Made by a program: the position numbers and the translations under genes | Origin: Acidovorax sp. GW101-3H11 | Lineage (GTDB): Bacteria > Pseudomonadota > Gammaproteobacteria > Burkholderiales > Burkholderiaceae_C | Assembly: GCF_001633105.1 (NCBI RefSeq) | Contig: NZ_LUKZ01000025.1 | Span: 1 to 64,000 of the forward strand | Length of the DNA: 64,000 nucleotides | Direction: 5' to 3' | The notes under the pieces: generated by a model | Database searches by the model: none | What the model was told of the DNA's origin: nothing | Seen by the model: the letters and a program-made list of their open reading frames with translations, nothing else | In this document: positions 47,950 through 56,199 of the stretch, one piece after another | Layout of the letters: every line of letters begins with the position of its first letter | Numbering within the stretch: position 1 is the stretch's first letter

Positions 47950-49014
47950 AACCGCCTGCTGGTCTTTGAGCAGCCCGCTGCCGCTGGGTGCAACAGCGCC
48001 GCAGGCAAACCCGCCAGCACCAAGAACCTCAACAACCTGCTGGCCAACGATGGCGACGAAGACAGGGAGCCCCAGGGCGAACAGCCCGGCCTTATCCAGC
48101 AACTGCTCAACTTCTTCTTCAGCAAACTCTGGGGCCCAGCCACCAGCGACGCCGAGAAACTGGGCTGGACCTATGTGTACGCAGAAGACGGCAGCCTGCT
48201 GGCCGAATATGGGGAAGGCAGCGCCACCACGTCAGGCAGCGCGCAATACCTCTGGCTGCCCACGGCCAACGGGCCCATGCCCATTGCGGCAGTGGTCAAC
48301 GGCCAAACCTATGCCGTGCACAGTGACCACCTGAACACCCCCAGAAAACTCACCCAGGCCAATGGGCAGGCGGTGTGGCAGTGGGCGTACAGTGCGTTTG
48401 GGGATGAGCAGCCCACCACGGCGGCCAAGCGGTTTACGAGTGAGATGACAAACCCGACGACGGGCGCGACCAGCACCCCGGATGTCACGTTCAACCTGCG
48501 GTATCCGGGGCAGTACTTTGATAAGGAGACGGGGCTCCATTACAACTACTTCCGGACTTATGCGCCCGGTACGGGAAGGTATACGCAGGGGGATCCGATT
48601 GGGTTGGATGGGGGGTGGAATCGGTTTAGTTATGTGGGGGGGAATCCACTTAGTAAGAGTGATCCACTAGGTCTCACTGAAACATGCAGTGGTACAGATT
48701 GTGCAAATCCCCCATTTGACCCATCTCCAAATGGACCAACTCCCGGTGGTGGACCGAAAACTCCATCTAGTCGGAATGACAACTCGGCTTCAGGCGCGTT
48801 GTGCGAAAGATTTGAAGAGAAGCCCTTCAAGAAATGGATTTGCGAGAAATGTGTATCTGCTGCATGTTCGGCGGGCATTGTTTCCAGTGCTCTTTGCTGC
48901 GGTGAAGCTCACCGGCAATGCGTCATAAGAGAGAAGTCCGAGAGCAGGGATGGGGCAGAATGTGCAGCTCAATTGATGACTTGTAACGCATTCGGTGGGA
49001 GAGGGAGTAAGTAA
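47866..49014 (+). CDS. orphan RHS tip cassette 2, cysteine-rich tip
   Basis: Open from TTG 47866 through the RHS core (LWGPATSDAEKLGWTYVYAE...NRFSYVGGNPLSKSDPLGL) to a 112-residue tip (48676-49011) with eleven cysteines, several in pairs (CEKCVSAACSAGIVSSALCC), and a Pro/Ser/Gly-rich start. Disulphides or metal binding are likely. There is no ATG start or signal peptide, so it is a donor cassette rather than a stand-alone secreted protein. The next gene begins 3 bases after the stop. Confidence 0.85.
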   Translation: MPQTTKLIAASAYPSGGNAQFDSKPSKANRLLVFEQPAAAGCNSAAGKPASTKNLNNLLANDGDEDREPQGEQPGLIQQLLNFFFSKLWGPATSDAEKLGWTYVYAEDGSLLAEYGEGSATTSGSAQYLWLPTANGPMPIAAVVNGQTYAVHSDHLNTPRKLTQANGQAVWQWAYSAFGDEQPTTAAKRFTSEMTNPTTGATSTPDVTFNLRYPGQYFDKETGLHYNYFRTYAPGTGRYTQGDPIGLDGGWNRFSYVGGNPLSKSDPLGLTETCSGTDCANPPFDPSPNGPTPGGGPKTPSSRNDNSASGALCERFEEKPFKKWICEKCVSAACSAGIVSSALCCGEAHRQCVIREKSESRDGAECAAQLMTCNAFGGRGSK

Positions 49015-49017
49015 AAA

Positions 49018-49434
49018 ATGAAGTCGGATCACCAAGCGATTTGGTTCTGTCTTGCCTGCTTTGCAGGATTCATCGGAGTCAATCTAGTTGCTCCGATAGT
49101 TCTTTCTGTGGAGTTGCTTCCAAGTGGATATGCGTATCTTTTGACAAAAAACGTAGCATACGCGGCAATCGTTGGTACTCTGGCCGCATGGTTGCTCAAG
49201 TCCTTTATGCCCTCCAAGGTTTTGATGTGGATTGGTATCGGTAATTTTGTGTTGCCTATGGTTTTTTCTTTGGGGGGGTTGTGGTTGTTCACGGACGCAC
49301 TTTCCCACGTCTCCACTCACACCATAGGTGGTTTTTTTGTCGAAGGAGCTATTTATGGCGCATTTGCAGCCATTTGGTGGACTCTTCTGCGAGTATTTAT
49401 CTTCAGATCAAACGATGAAGAATCGAAAAAATAA
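49018..49434 (+). CDS. four-helix membrane protein, candidate immunity of cassette 2
   Basis: 138 residues with four hydrophobic helices: IWFCLACFAGFIGVNLVAPI, VAYAAIVGTLAAWLLKSF, VLMWIGIGNFVLPMVFSLGG and TIGGFFVEGAIYGAFAAIWW. It starts 3 bases after the cassette 2 stop. A membrane immunity protein suggests that the cognate tip acts at the inner membrane, or in the periplasm. This is inferred from position and topology. Confidence 0.7.
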   Translation: MKSDHQAIWFCLACFAGFIGVNLVAPIVLSVELLPSGYAYLLTKNVAYAAIVGTLAAWLLKSFMPSKVLMWIGIGNFVLPMVFSLGGLWLFTDALSHVSTHTIGGFFVEGAIYGAFAAIWWTLLRVFIFRSNDEESKK

Positions 49435-49449
49435 CGTTGTGAAGCAACA

Positions 49450-49618
49450 GGGTCAGGTCTTGCCTTTTGCCTAAATCACAGAATGCAGGATTCAAACTGA
49501 AGTGAAACCCGCCCCAGGCATGCCTGCTTGTAGCTGCCTCAGACTACTAAATTGATAGCTGCCAGCGCATGCCCATCAGGCGGAAACGCCCAATTTGGCT
49601 CCAAACCCAGCAAGGCCA
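49450..49618 (+). repeat. cassette 5' module R3
   Basis: Copy of the ~168-bp module before cassette 3. Confidence 0.9.
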
Positions 49619-49744
49619 ACCGCCTGCTGGGCCTTGCGCAGCCCGCAGCCGCTGGATGCAATAGCGCCGCAGGCAAACCCGCCAACACCAAGAACCTGAA
49701 CAACCTGCTGGCCGATGACGGCGATGACGGCAATAAGAGCAACG
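49552..49744 (+). pseudogene. orphan RHS tip cassette 3, tip deleted
   Basis: The RHS core begins as usual (KPSKANRLLGLAQPAAAGCN, KPANTKNLNNLLADDGDDGN) but breaks after about 60 codons and runs straight into module R4 (AACGGGGTCAGGTC). The rest of the core, tip and immunity gene are gone. Confidence 0.85.
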
Positions 49745-49912
49745 GGGTCAGGTCTTGCCTTTTGCCTAAATCACAGAAGGCAGGATTCAAACCGAAGTGA
49801 AATCCACCCCACACATGCCTGCTTGTAGTTGCCCCAGACTACTAAATTGATAGCTGCCAGCGCATACCCATCAGGCGGAAACGCCCAATTTGGCTCTAAA
49901 CCCAGCAAGGCC
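49744..49912 (+). repeat. cassette 5' module R4
   Basis: Copy of the ~168-bp module before cassette 4, directly abutting the broken cassette 3. Confidence 0.9.
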
Positions 49913-51154
49913 AACCGCCTGCTGGGCTTTGAGCAGCCCGCTGCCGCTGGGTGCAACAGCGCCGCAGGCAAACCCGCCAGCACCAAGAACCTGAACAACC
50001 TGCTGGCCGATGATGGCGATGACGGAGACAGCGACAAGGCTCCCCAGGGCGAACAGCCCGGCCTTATCCAGCAACTGCTCAACTTCTTCTTCAGCAAACT
50101 CTGGAGCCCCGCCACCAGCGATGCCGAGAAACTGGGCTGGACCTATGTGTACGCAGAAGACGGCAGCCTGCTGGCCGAATACGGTGAAGGCAGCGCCGCC
50201 ACCTCGGGCAGCGCGCAATACCTGTGGCTGCCCACGGCCAATGGCCCCATGCCCATTGCGGCAGTGGTCAACGGCCAGACCTACGCCGTGCACAGCGACC
50301 ACCTGAACACCCCCAGAAAACTCACCCAGGCCAATGGGCAGGCGGTGTGGCAGTGGCCCACGGCCAATGGCCCCATGCCCATTGCGGCAGTGGTCAACGG
50401 CCAGACCTACGCCGTGCACAGCGACCACCTGAACACCCCCAGAAAACTCACCCAGGCCAATGGGCAGGCGGTGTGGCAGTGGGCGTACAGTGCGTTTGGG
50501 GATGAGCAGCCGACCACGGCGGCCAAGCGGTTTACGAGTGAGATGACTGTCCCGACGACGGGGGCGACCAGCATTCCTGATGTCACATTCAACCTGCGCT
50601 ATCCGGGGCAGTACTTTGATAAGGAGACGGGGCTCCATTACAACTACTTCCGCACGTATGCGCCGGGTACGGGGCGGTATACGCAGGGGGATCCGATTGG
50701 GTTGGATGGGGGGTGGAATCGGTTTGGGTATGTCGGGGGGAATCCGCTGAGCTTCGTGGATCCCTTCGGATTGACTTGGGAGGACGTTATTAAGGCAATG
50801 GCAGCGTTGAGTTGCGATTCTGCAAGATACAACTCAAATGCGAATGTCAGGTTTGGTGACCCGGGCAAGGGAAATTTTGGAGCTACTGATTTTTGGACTG
50901 GCCACATTACGCTCAGCTCTAAGGACTTCGAGGGGGCCCTGACAGATTCGATGCGCCTGCATTTGCTTAGAAATCTGGCCCACGAATATATGCATTCCAA
51001 CCAGAGTCGCCCATCAAGAGCTGCAATGAATCTGGACGACCTCCTCGGTGAGCCACTGGGGTTGCATGATGTATTGGGTCGCAAAGCGTATGACATTCCA
51101 GACAATGTCTGGAATGCATGGAACAACAAGAACACTTGTACTTGTTCAAAGTAG
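49829..51154 (+). CDS. orphan RHS tip cassette 4, HExxH metallopeptidase-like tip
   Basis: Reads through the RHS core with an in-frame 126-bp (42-residue) tandem duplication (50231-50356 and 50357-50482, PTANGPMPIAAVVNGQTYAV repeated). The 126-residue tip (50774-51151) contains L-A-H-E-Y-M-H-S-N-Q at tip residues 68-77; HEYMH (50981-50995) is a HExxH zinc motif, so the tip is a candidate zinc peptidase. A conserved Glu or His as third ligand is not certain (GLHD follows at ~97). The next gene starts 9 bases later. The cassette lacks a start codon and signal peptide. Confidence 0.85.
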   Translation: MPQTTKLIAASAYPSGGNAQFGSKPSKANRLLGFEQPAAAGCNSAAGKPASTKNLNNLLADDGDDGDSDKAPQGEQPGLIQQLLNFFFSKLWSPATSDAEKLGWTYVYAEDGSLLAEYGEGSAATSGSAQYLWLPTANGPMPIAAVVNGQTYAVHSDHLNTPRKLTQANGQAVWQWPTANGPMPIAAVVNGQTYAVHSDHLNTPRKLTQANGQAVWQWAYSAFGDEQPTTAAKRFTSEMTVPTTGATSIPDVTFNLRYPGQYFDKETGLHYNYFRTYAPGTGRYTQGDPIGLDGGWNRFGYVGGNPLSFVDPFGLTWEDVIKAMAALSCDSARYNSNANVRFGDPGKGNFGATDFWTGHITLSSKDFEGALTDSMRLHLLRNLAHEYMHSNQSRPSRAAMNLDDLLGEPLGLHDVLGRKAYDIPDNVWNAWNNKNTCTCSK

Positions 51155-51163
51155 GATTATCTT

Positions 51164-51535
51164 GTGACGTTAAATCGCACCTTCTTTGTTTTTCTGCTTG
51201 TAGTTGTCTGTGCGGGCTGGGCAATCTTCACCATGAGGCCAGAGGCATTGCTTATGGCGTTTTTCCTGGTATTGGGCTTTGCACACAAGCATTTCAGACG
51301 CAGCAATCGAGCGGTGATCTCTGCGGCTGCGCTTGTCGCATTGGCACCGTTTTCACCGATCGGGATAACGCTGTCGCACTCTCCGGCTGGGCCGAAGCTC
51401 GTTGAATGCTGTCCGGACAGATTTTTATCCCCTGAACATAATCAGTCTGCTAAAGAATCTGCAAAACGCGGTGAGTGCCATCTGTGTAGCGATGTAGTTA
51501 CTGGGTTTGAGCCGAAGCGTTACATCGTCTGGTAG
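51164..51535 (+). CDS. membrane protein, candidate immunity of cassette 4
   Basis: 123 residues from GTG at 51164 (preceded by AGGATT), with two hydrophobic helices (FFVFLLVVVCAGWAIFTM and ALLMAFFLVLGFAHKHF), a third weaker one near 47-65, and a soluble C-terminal half with four cysteines (LVECCPDRF and ECHLCSD). Placed right after the metallopeptidase-like tip, as expected for immunity, possibly facing the periplasm. Confidence 0.65.
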   Translation: MTLNRTFFVFLLVVVCAGWAIFTMRPEALLMAFFLVLGFAHKHFRRSNRAVISAAALVALAPFSPIGITLSHSPAGPKLVECCPDRFLSPEHNQSAKESAKRGECHLCSDVVTGFEPKRYIVW

Positions 51536-51594
51536 CTACCGTGCCTTCAAGTTACCGGGAAATTGGTAATTGATGGGGTCGGGTCTTGCCTTCT

Positions 51595-51750
51595 TAACCC
51601 GCGCTGCACCGCGAGGCCTTGAGCGCGCGCACTGAGCCATGACACACCAGGGTGTAGCGGCCTCAGCCATTCGCTGAAGCCGTGGCTTGTTCAAACACAA
51701 ACCCCAGCGCGCGGATCTCGTCCTCGCTCATATGCACCTCTAGGGATTCT
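51595..51750 (-). pseudogene. remnant copy of the small 67-aa gene at 55996-56199
   Basis: Aligns with 55935-56085 (ACCCGCGCTGCAC-GCGAGGCCTTG..., GCCGTGG-TTGTTCAAACACA and GCGCGGATCTCGTCCTCGCTC). On the minus strand it encodes only the end VHMSEDEIRALGFVFEQA..., and is cut off before the start. It shows that the array's right-hand end was duplicated into the middle. It is preceded (51574) by a broken start of the cassette module (GGGGTCGGGTCTTGCC). Confidence 0.75.
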
Positions 51751-51789
51751 CTGCACGAATCCCCAAGCGATGTGATTGGGTCCGTAACG

Positions 51790-51958
51790 GGGTCAGGTCT
51801 TGTCTTTTGCCTAAATCACAGGATGCAGGATTCAAACTGAAGTGAAACCCGCCCCAGGCATGCCTGCTTGTAGCTGCCTCAGACTACTAAATTGATAGCT
51901 GCCAGCGCATACCCATCAGGCGGAAACGCCCAATTTGACTCAAAACCCAGCAAGGCCA
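51790..51958 (+). repeat. cassette 5' module R5
   Basis: Copy of the ~168-bp module before cassette 5. Confidence 0.9.
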
Positions 51959-53049
51959 ACCGCCTGCAGGGCTTTGAGCAGCCCGCAGCCGCTGGATGCA
52001 ACAGCCCCACAGGCAAACCCGCCAGCACCAAGAACCTGAACAACCTGCTGGCCGATGACGGCGATGACGACAAGAACCCCCAGGGCGAACAGCCCGGTCT
52101 CATCCAGCAACTGCTCAACTTCTTCTTCAGCAAACTCTGGAGCCCTGCCACCAGCGATGCCGAGAAGCTGGGCTGGACCTATGTGTACGCAGAAGACGGC
52201 AGCCTGCTGGCCGAGTACGGTGAAGGCAGCGCCGCCACCTCAGGCAGCGCGCAATACCTGTGGCTGCCCACGGCCAATGGCCCCATGCCCATTGCGGCAG
52301 TGCTCAACGGCCAGACCTATGCCGTGCACAGCGACCACCTGAACACCCCCAGAAAACTCACCCAGGCCAATGGACAGGCGGTATGGCAGTGGGCGTACAG
52401 TGCGTTTGGGGATGAGCAGCCGACGACGGCGGCCAAGCGGTTTACGAGTGAGATGACTGTCCCGACTACGGGTGCGACCAGCACCCCAGACGTCACGTTC
52501 AACCTGCGGTATCCGGGGCAGTACTTTGATAAGGAGACGGGGCTCCATTACAACTACTTCCGGACGTATGCGCCGGGTACGGGGCGGTATACGCAGGCTG
52601 ATCCGATTGGGCTGGATGGGGGATTCAACCGATTTAGCTATGTGGGGGGGAATCCGCTGAGTCGCATTGATCCACTTGGTTTGCAAGCGATCATTGTTCC
52701 CAGCCCAGGTAGGCCACCTAGGACAGTTGATCCTAACTTTCCCCCTGGAGTAGGACCCAACCAGCAAAGCGATTCGGCCCTGCAGGAGCTCATTGAGCGC
52801 GAAGCGAACAGGAGAGAGTACAAGAATGCCTGTAACGAGCCACCACCACCTGGGTTGAACTCGTGCGAGCGTGCAAAGTGGGAATTGAAAAAATGGCAGA
52901 GCTGCAAGGACCTCCGCGAGGCGAATACCAATAGATGGTGGGGTGGCCAAGACATGCGACATGATCCTCAAACAATGACGGACATTGATACCAACATTTT
53001 TTATGCTAAGCGAGCGATCAGAAGGATTTGCAAAGAGGAATGCCCTTGA
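51892..53049 (+). CDS. orphan RHS tip cassette 5
   Basis: Reads through the RHS core (without frameshift) to a 121-residue tip from 52684. The tip starts with a proline-rich linker (VPSPGRPPRTVDPNFPPGVG) and then a compact charged domain: REYKNACNEPPPPGLNSCER, AKWELKKWQSCKDLREAN, TNRWWGGQDMRHDPQTMTDI, ending in KRAIRRICKEECP. The pattern PPPPGL-x2-C-x-RAKW-x-L-x4-C-x2-L-R reminds me of one of the Ntox families described for bacterial polymorphic toxins (type 16 as I recall); this is unverified. It has no signal peptide or ATG. The next gene starts 1 base after the stop. Confidence 0.85.
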   Translation: MIAASAYPSGGNAQFDSKPSKANRLQGFEQPAAAGCNSPTGKPASTKNLNNLLADDGDDDKNPQGEQPGLIQQLLNFFFSKLWSPATSDAEKLGWTYVYAEDGSLLAEYGEGSAATSGSAQYLWLPTANGPMPIAAVLNGQTYAVHSDHLNTPRKLTQANGQAVWQWAYSAFGDEQPTTAAKRFTSEMTVPTTGATSTPDVTFNLRYPGQYFDKETGLHYNYFRTYAPGTGRYTQADPIGLDGGFNRFSYVGGNPLSRIDPLGLQAIIVPSPGRPPRTVDPNFPPGVGPNQQSDSALQELIEREANRREYKNACNEPPPPGLNSCERAKWELKKWQSCKDLREANTNRWWGGQDMRHDPQTMTDIDTNIFYAKRAIRRICKEECP

Positions 53050-53050
53050 G

Positions 53051-53533
53051 ATGTGCATCATGCAATTAATAGATCGCATTGACCGCGGCTTCAAGGCTGC
53101 CAACTTTCCTCGGAAAGGTGGTCTCGTCGATGGCTCTCTGTCGCAGCAAGATTGTGGGTTTGAAGTGGCTGCCGATTTAGAGTACTGGCGTGATAGAGAT
53201 CCAGACGAGCGCTTGCTGCGTGAGATGCACCAGGAACTTCGCAAGCTATCTCCAGATGCGACACGATGGATCCTGCCGCACTATCTCCGGTACTCTCTCA
53301 CCGAGAAGGCAAAATACACTCGGATGGAGACTTCATTCTTTGTTCTGAGTCTGGTTTCTCGCAGCGATGGAGATTTTCAACAAATCGCAAAAAGATTATC
53401 TTCAATGAGTGGTGAGCAAATAGAGTGCTTGGCAAAAGTACTTGAGCACTTGAATTCTGAATCGGACTGGTCAGAATATATGGGGGAAAGCATTGAGGCC
53501 GCGCTCGCCACTTTGAAAAGTCTTGAGCGTTGA
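53051..53533 (+). CDS. candidate immunity protein of cassette 5 (DUF6714-like pattern)
   Basis: 160 residues from ATG 53051 (one base after the cassette 5 stop; in-frame ATG at 53060 is the alternative). It is acidic and alpha-helical with no membrane segment. The layout IDRGFKAANFPRKGGLVDGS, a cysteine, EVAADLEYWRDRDP, and then RWILPHYLRYSL recalls DUF6714-type immunity proteins, but I cannot verify this. A soluble partner is consistent with a cytoplasmic toxin target. Confidence 0.65.
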   Translation: MCIMQLIDRIDRGFKAANFPRKGGLVDGSLSQQDCGFEVAADLEYWRDRDPDERLLREMHQELRKLSPDATRWILPHYLRYSLTEKAKYTRMETSFFVLSLVSRSDGDFQQIAKRLSSMSGEQIECLAKVLEHLNSESDWSEYMGESIEAALATLKSLER

Positions 53534-53595
53534 CAGTCAGAAAAATTCTGAATCTCGCACTCCTCTTAGGATGTCCGAGCAATGGGATCAGGTCT

Positions 53596-53688
53596 CAATA
53601 CTGTTCGGTTAGATCCAATTTCCATGAACCGGCAATCCTGTAAGTCATTGATTTATATGGTTGCAGAACCATAAACCGAACAGTATTG
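53596..53688. mobile_element. 93-bp MITE-like element
   Basis: Bounded by perfect 15-bp terminal inverted repeats (CAATACTGTTCGGTT at 53596-53610 and AACCGAACAGTATTG at 53674-53688), with no gene inside. It is flanked on both sides by GATCAGGTCT (53586-53595 and 53689-53698), either a 10-bp target duplication or use of the GGTCAGGTCT at the start of the cassette module as the target. A lone left end also occurs at 47600-47615. Confidence 0.75.
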
Positions 53689-53855
53689 GATCAGGTCTTG
53701 TCTTTTGCCTAGATATCGAAGCAAAGGATTCAAACTGAAGTGAAACCCGCCCCAGGCATGCCTGCTTGTTGCTGCCTCATACTACTAAATTGATAGCTGC
53801 CAGCGCATACCCATCAGGCGGAAACGCCCAATTTGACTCAAAACCCAGCAAGGCC
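53688..53855 (+). repeat. cassette 5' module R6
   Basis: Copy of the ~168-bp module before cassette 6, directly after the MITE-like element. Confidence 0.9.
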
Positions 53856-54878
53856 AACCGCCTGCTGGGCTTTGAGCAGCCCGCAGCCGATGGATGCAAC
53901 AGCGCCACAGGCAAACCCGCCAGTACCAAGAACCTCAACAACCTGCTGGCCGACGATGGCGACGACGACAAGGCCCCCCAGGGCGAACAACCCGGCCTCA
54001 TCCAGCAACTGCTCAACTTCTTCTTCAGCAAACTCTGGAGCCCCGCCACCAGCGACGCCGAGAAGCTGGGCTGGACCTATGTGTACGCAGAAGACGGCAG
54101 CCTGCTGGCCGAATACGGTGAAGGCAGCGCCGCCACCTCAGGCAGCGCGCAGTACCTGTGGCTGCCCACGGCCAACGGGCCCATGCCCATTGCGGCTGTG
54201 GTCAACGGCCAGACGTATGCCGTGCACAGCGACCACCTGAACACCCCCAGAAAACTCACCCAGGCCAATGGGCAGGCCGTGTGGCAGTGGGCGTACAGTG
54301 CGTTTGGGGATGAACAGCCGACCACGGCGGCCAAGCGGTTTACGAGTGAGATGACTAACCCGACGACGGGGGCGACCAGCATTCCTGATGTCACATTCAA
54401 CCTGCGGTATCCGGGGCAGTACTTTGATAAGGAGACGGGGCTCCACTACAACTACTTCCGGACTTATGCGCCGGGTACGGGGCGGTATACGCAGGGGGAT
54501 CCGATTGGGTTGGATGGGGGGTGGAATCGGTTTAACTATGCGGAGGGAGATCCGCTCATTTTTACGGATCCACTCGGTCTTTTCAAAATCCCCCTCATCG
54601 ACGACTTCTATACAGGAAAGACCATTGCCTGCCTCGAATTGGAAAAGGAGCAGTGGGGCAAGTGGCTCCGAGAAGCTCACTCTACGCCTATGGCTGAATT
54701 GAGTCCTAGTCAGTGGTATGTAATGCAAAATGCAACCAGTGAGATGAGTCGAATAATAGTTCAACAGGGCAATTTGATGGGAGCAACTGTTGGAGCGGAA
54801 CCTTTGAAATTGCCTAGAAAACCCATTCCTGCAAAATCTATAGCAATGGGACTAGGCATGACATGCGGGTGCAAGTAA
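53766..54878 (+). CDS. orphan RHS tip cassette 6
   Basis: Reads through the RHS core (NRFNYAEGDPLIFTDPLGL) to a 98-residue tip (54582-54875): FKIPLIDDFYTGKTIACLEL, EKEQWGKWLREAHST, and a lysine/proline-rich end LKLPRKPIPAK followed by a Cys-Gly-Cys terminus. No family was recognised. It has no ATG start or signal peptide. The next gene starts 22 bases after the stop. Confidence 0.85.
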   Translation: MLLPHTTKLIAASAYPSGGNAQFDSKPSKANRLLGFEQPAADGCNSATGKPASTKNLNNLLADDGDDDKAPQGEQPGLIQQLLNFFFSKLWSPATSDAEKLGWTYVYAEDGSLLAEYGEGSAATSGSAQYLWLPTANGPMPIAAVVNGQTYAVHSDHLNTPRKLTQANGQAVWQWAYSAFGDEQPTTAAKRFTSEMTNPTTGATSIPDVTFNLRYPGQYFDKETGLHYNYFRTYAPGTGRYTQGDPIGLDGGWNRFNYAEGDPLIFTDPLGLFKIPLIDDFYTGKTIACLELEKEQWGKWLREAHSTPMAELSPSQWYVMQNATSEMSRIIVQQGNLMGATVGAEPLKLPRKPIPAKSIAMGLGMTCGCK

Positions 54879-54900
54879 GTTGCTCAGAAGGGATGTCTAA

Positions 54901-55470
54901 ATGTCAGATTGGGTTGAGGTACTTATTTGGTGCTTGGGATTTGTTTTGCTGCACGAAGGCATTGCGCGCAGTGTGCAGAGAATTAATGATCGGAAAACAT
55001 TTTCTGCCGTCTCATTGGGTGTGTTGACACTTCTTTCTGGTACTATTTTCTGGTACCAGAGTGCTCGAGGATATGAGCAGCTATACGATACCCAACTGCT
55101 TCATAAATCCGAAAAAGAACTGAAAATCAGAATAGAGAAATTTGAAGAACTTGAACCACCTCAACGTAGCGAAGCAAGTGTCAAATTGGCCAGGCTGGCA
55201 TTTGCAAATGGCGAGGACGATTTAAAAGTTTTTTCTGAAGAGGGTGGGTGGACGCCCTTCAAACCCGACGTGCAAGACTGGAAGGAGCGAGACCTCAGAC
55301 ACAAAATGCTGACAGAGATGAATCAGCGGCGACAAGACTTGCTTTTGGGTTTAGTAACTGCAGAGCGAGATTGGAAAAAGTGGTTTGCTAGTTTGTTGAT
55401 CGGAATCCTGACTGGGCTTATGGGAGGCTACTCCCGTAGAAAGACCATCGACATATTTAGGATCCGATAG
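54901..55470 (+). CDS. membrane protein, candidate immunity of cassette 6
   Basis: 189 residues with two N-terminal helices (VEVLIWCLGFVLLHEGIA and TFSAVSLGVLTLLSGTIFWY), a ~90-residue soluble charged loop (KSEKELKIRIEKFEELEPP) and a C-terminal helix (WFASLLIGILTGLMGGYS). It lies 22 bases after cassette 6. A membrane location is consistent with the other membrane-type candidates in the array. By position it is the immunity gene. Confidence 0.7.
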   Translation: MSDWVEVLIWCLGFVLLHEGIARSVQRINDRKTFSAVSLGVLTLLSGTIFWYQSARGYEQLYDTQLLHKSEKELKIRIEKFEELEPPQRSEASVKLARLAFANGEDDLKVFSEEGGWTPFKPDVQDWKERDLRHKMLTEMNQRRQDLLLGLVTAERDWKKWFASLLIGILTGLMGGYSRRKTIDIFRIR

Positions 55471-55505
55471 TGGATCGGCAGCCGAGCCAGCCCTGAGTGG
55501 TGATG

Positions 55506-55675
55506 GGTTCATGGCTTGCCTTTTGCCTAAATCACAAAAAATGCAGGATTCAAGCTGAAATGTGACCCGCCCCACATATGTCGGCTTGTAGCTATTGAGT
55601 AGTCCTAAATTGATAGCTATCAGAGCTTGTCCATCAGGCGGAAACGCCCAATTTGGCTCCAAACCCAGCAAGACC
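55506..55675 (+). repeat. cassette 5' module R7
   Basis: A more diverged copy (GGTTCATGGCTTGCCTTTTG, and CACATATGTCGGCTTGTAG at the weak hairpin). Confidence 0.85.
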
Positions 55676-55975
55676 AACGGCCTGCTGGGCCTTGCGCAAC
55701 CCGCAGCCGCTGGATGCAACAGCGCCGCAGGCAAACCCGCCAGCACCAAGAACCTGAACAACCTGCTGGCCGATGACGGCGATGACGGAGACAGCGACAA
55801 GGCCTCCCAGGGCGAACAGCCCGGCCTTATCCAGCAATTGCTCAACTTCTTCTTCAGCAAACTCTGGAGCCCCGCCACCAGCGATGCCGAGAAGCTGGGC
55901 TGGACCTTCAGGCATTCGAGGCGCTGCTCAACCCGCGCTGCACTGCGAGGCCTTGGCACGCGCATTGAGCCGTGA
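55595..55975 (+). pseudogene. orphan RHS tip cassette 7, truncated
   Basis: RHS core begins as in the others (GKPASTKNLNNLLADDGDDG, KLWSPATSDAEKLGWT) and breaks off after LGWT, joining the unrelated sequence of the downstream small-gene region (CAACCCGCGCTGCAC). No tip or immunity gene is left. Confidence 0.85.
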
Positions 55976-55995
55976 CACAACAGGGTGTACCGGCC

Positions 55996-56199
55996 TCAGC
56001 CGTTCGCTGTAGCCGTGGTTTGTTCAAACACAAACCCCAGAGCGCGGATCTCGTCCTCGCTCATGTGCACCTCTATCAGCTCTGGCTGTCTCGCTTCGAC
56101 TGCGCGGCGGCGCTCATAGTTGGTGGGAGGGCCATTGTCGATCTGGCGGCGATCTTTGCCGCTGCGCCGCTCCGCGCCTCTTCTGTGTTCGACGGTCAT
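55996..56199 (-). CDS. small arginine-rich protein, 67 aa
   Basis: ATG at 56199 gives MTVEHRRGAERRSGKDRRQI, then NGPPTNYERRRAVEARQPEL and IEVHMSEDEIRALGFVFE. The pattern of repeated RR followed by a compact acidic helical end (MSEDE-x2-ALGF) I recall in short hypothetical proteins of Comamonadaceae, function unknown. It is on the opposite strand at the right edge of the array. A truncated duplicate lies at 51595-51750. Confidence 0.65.
   Translation of the reverse strand: MTVEHRRGAERRSGKDRRQIDNGPPTNYERRRAVEARQPELIEVHMSEDEIRALGFVFEQTTATANG

Noticed and set aside
51751-51773. GGGATTC-N7-GAATCCC inverted repeat as an insertion sequence end
   Set aside because: It is a single short inverted repeat without a partner or transposase; too little to call.
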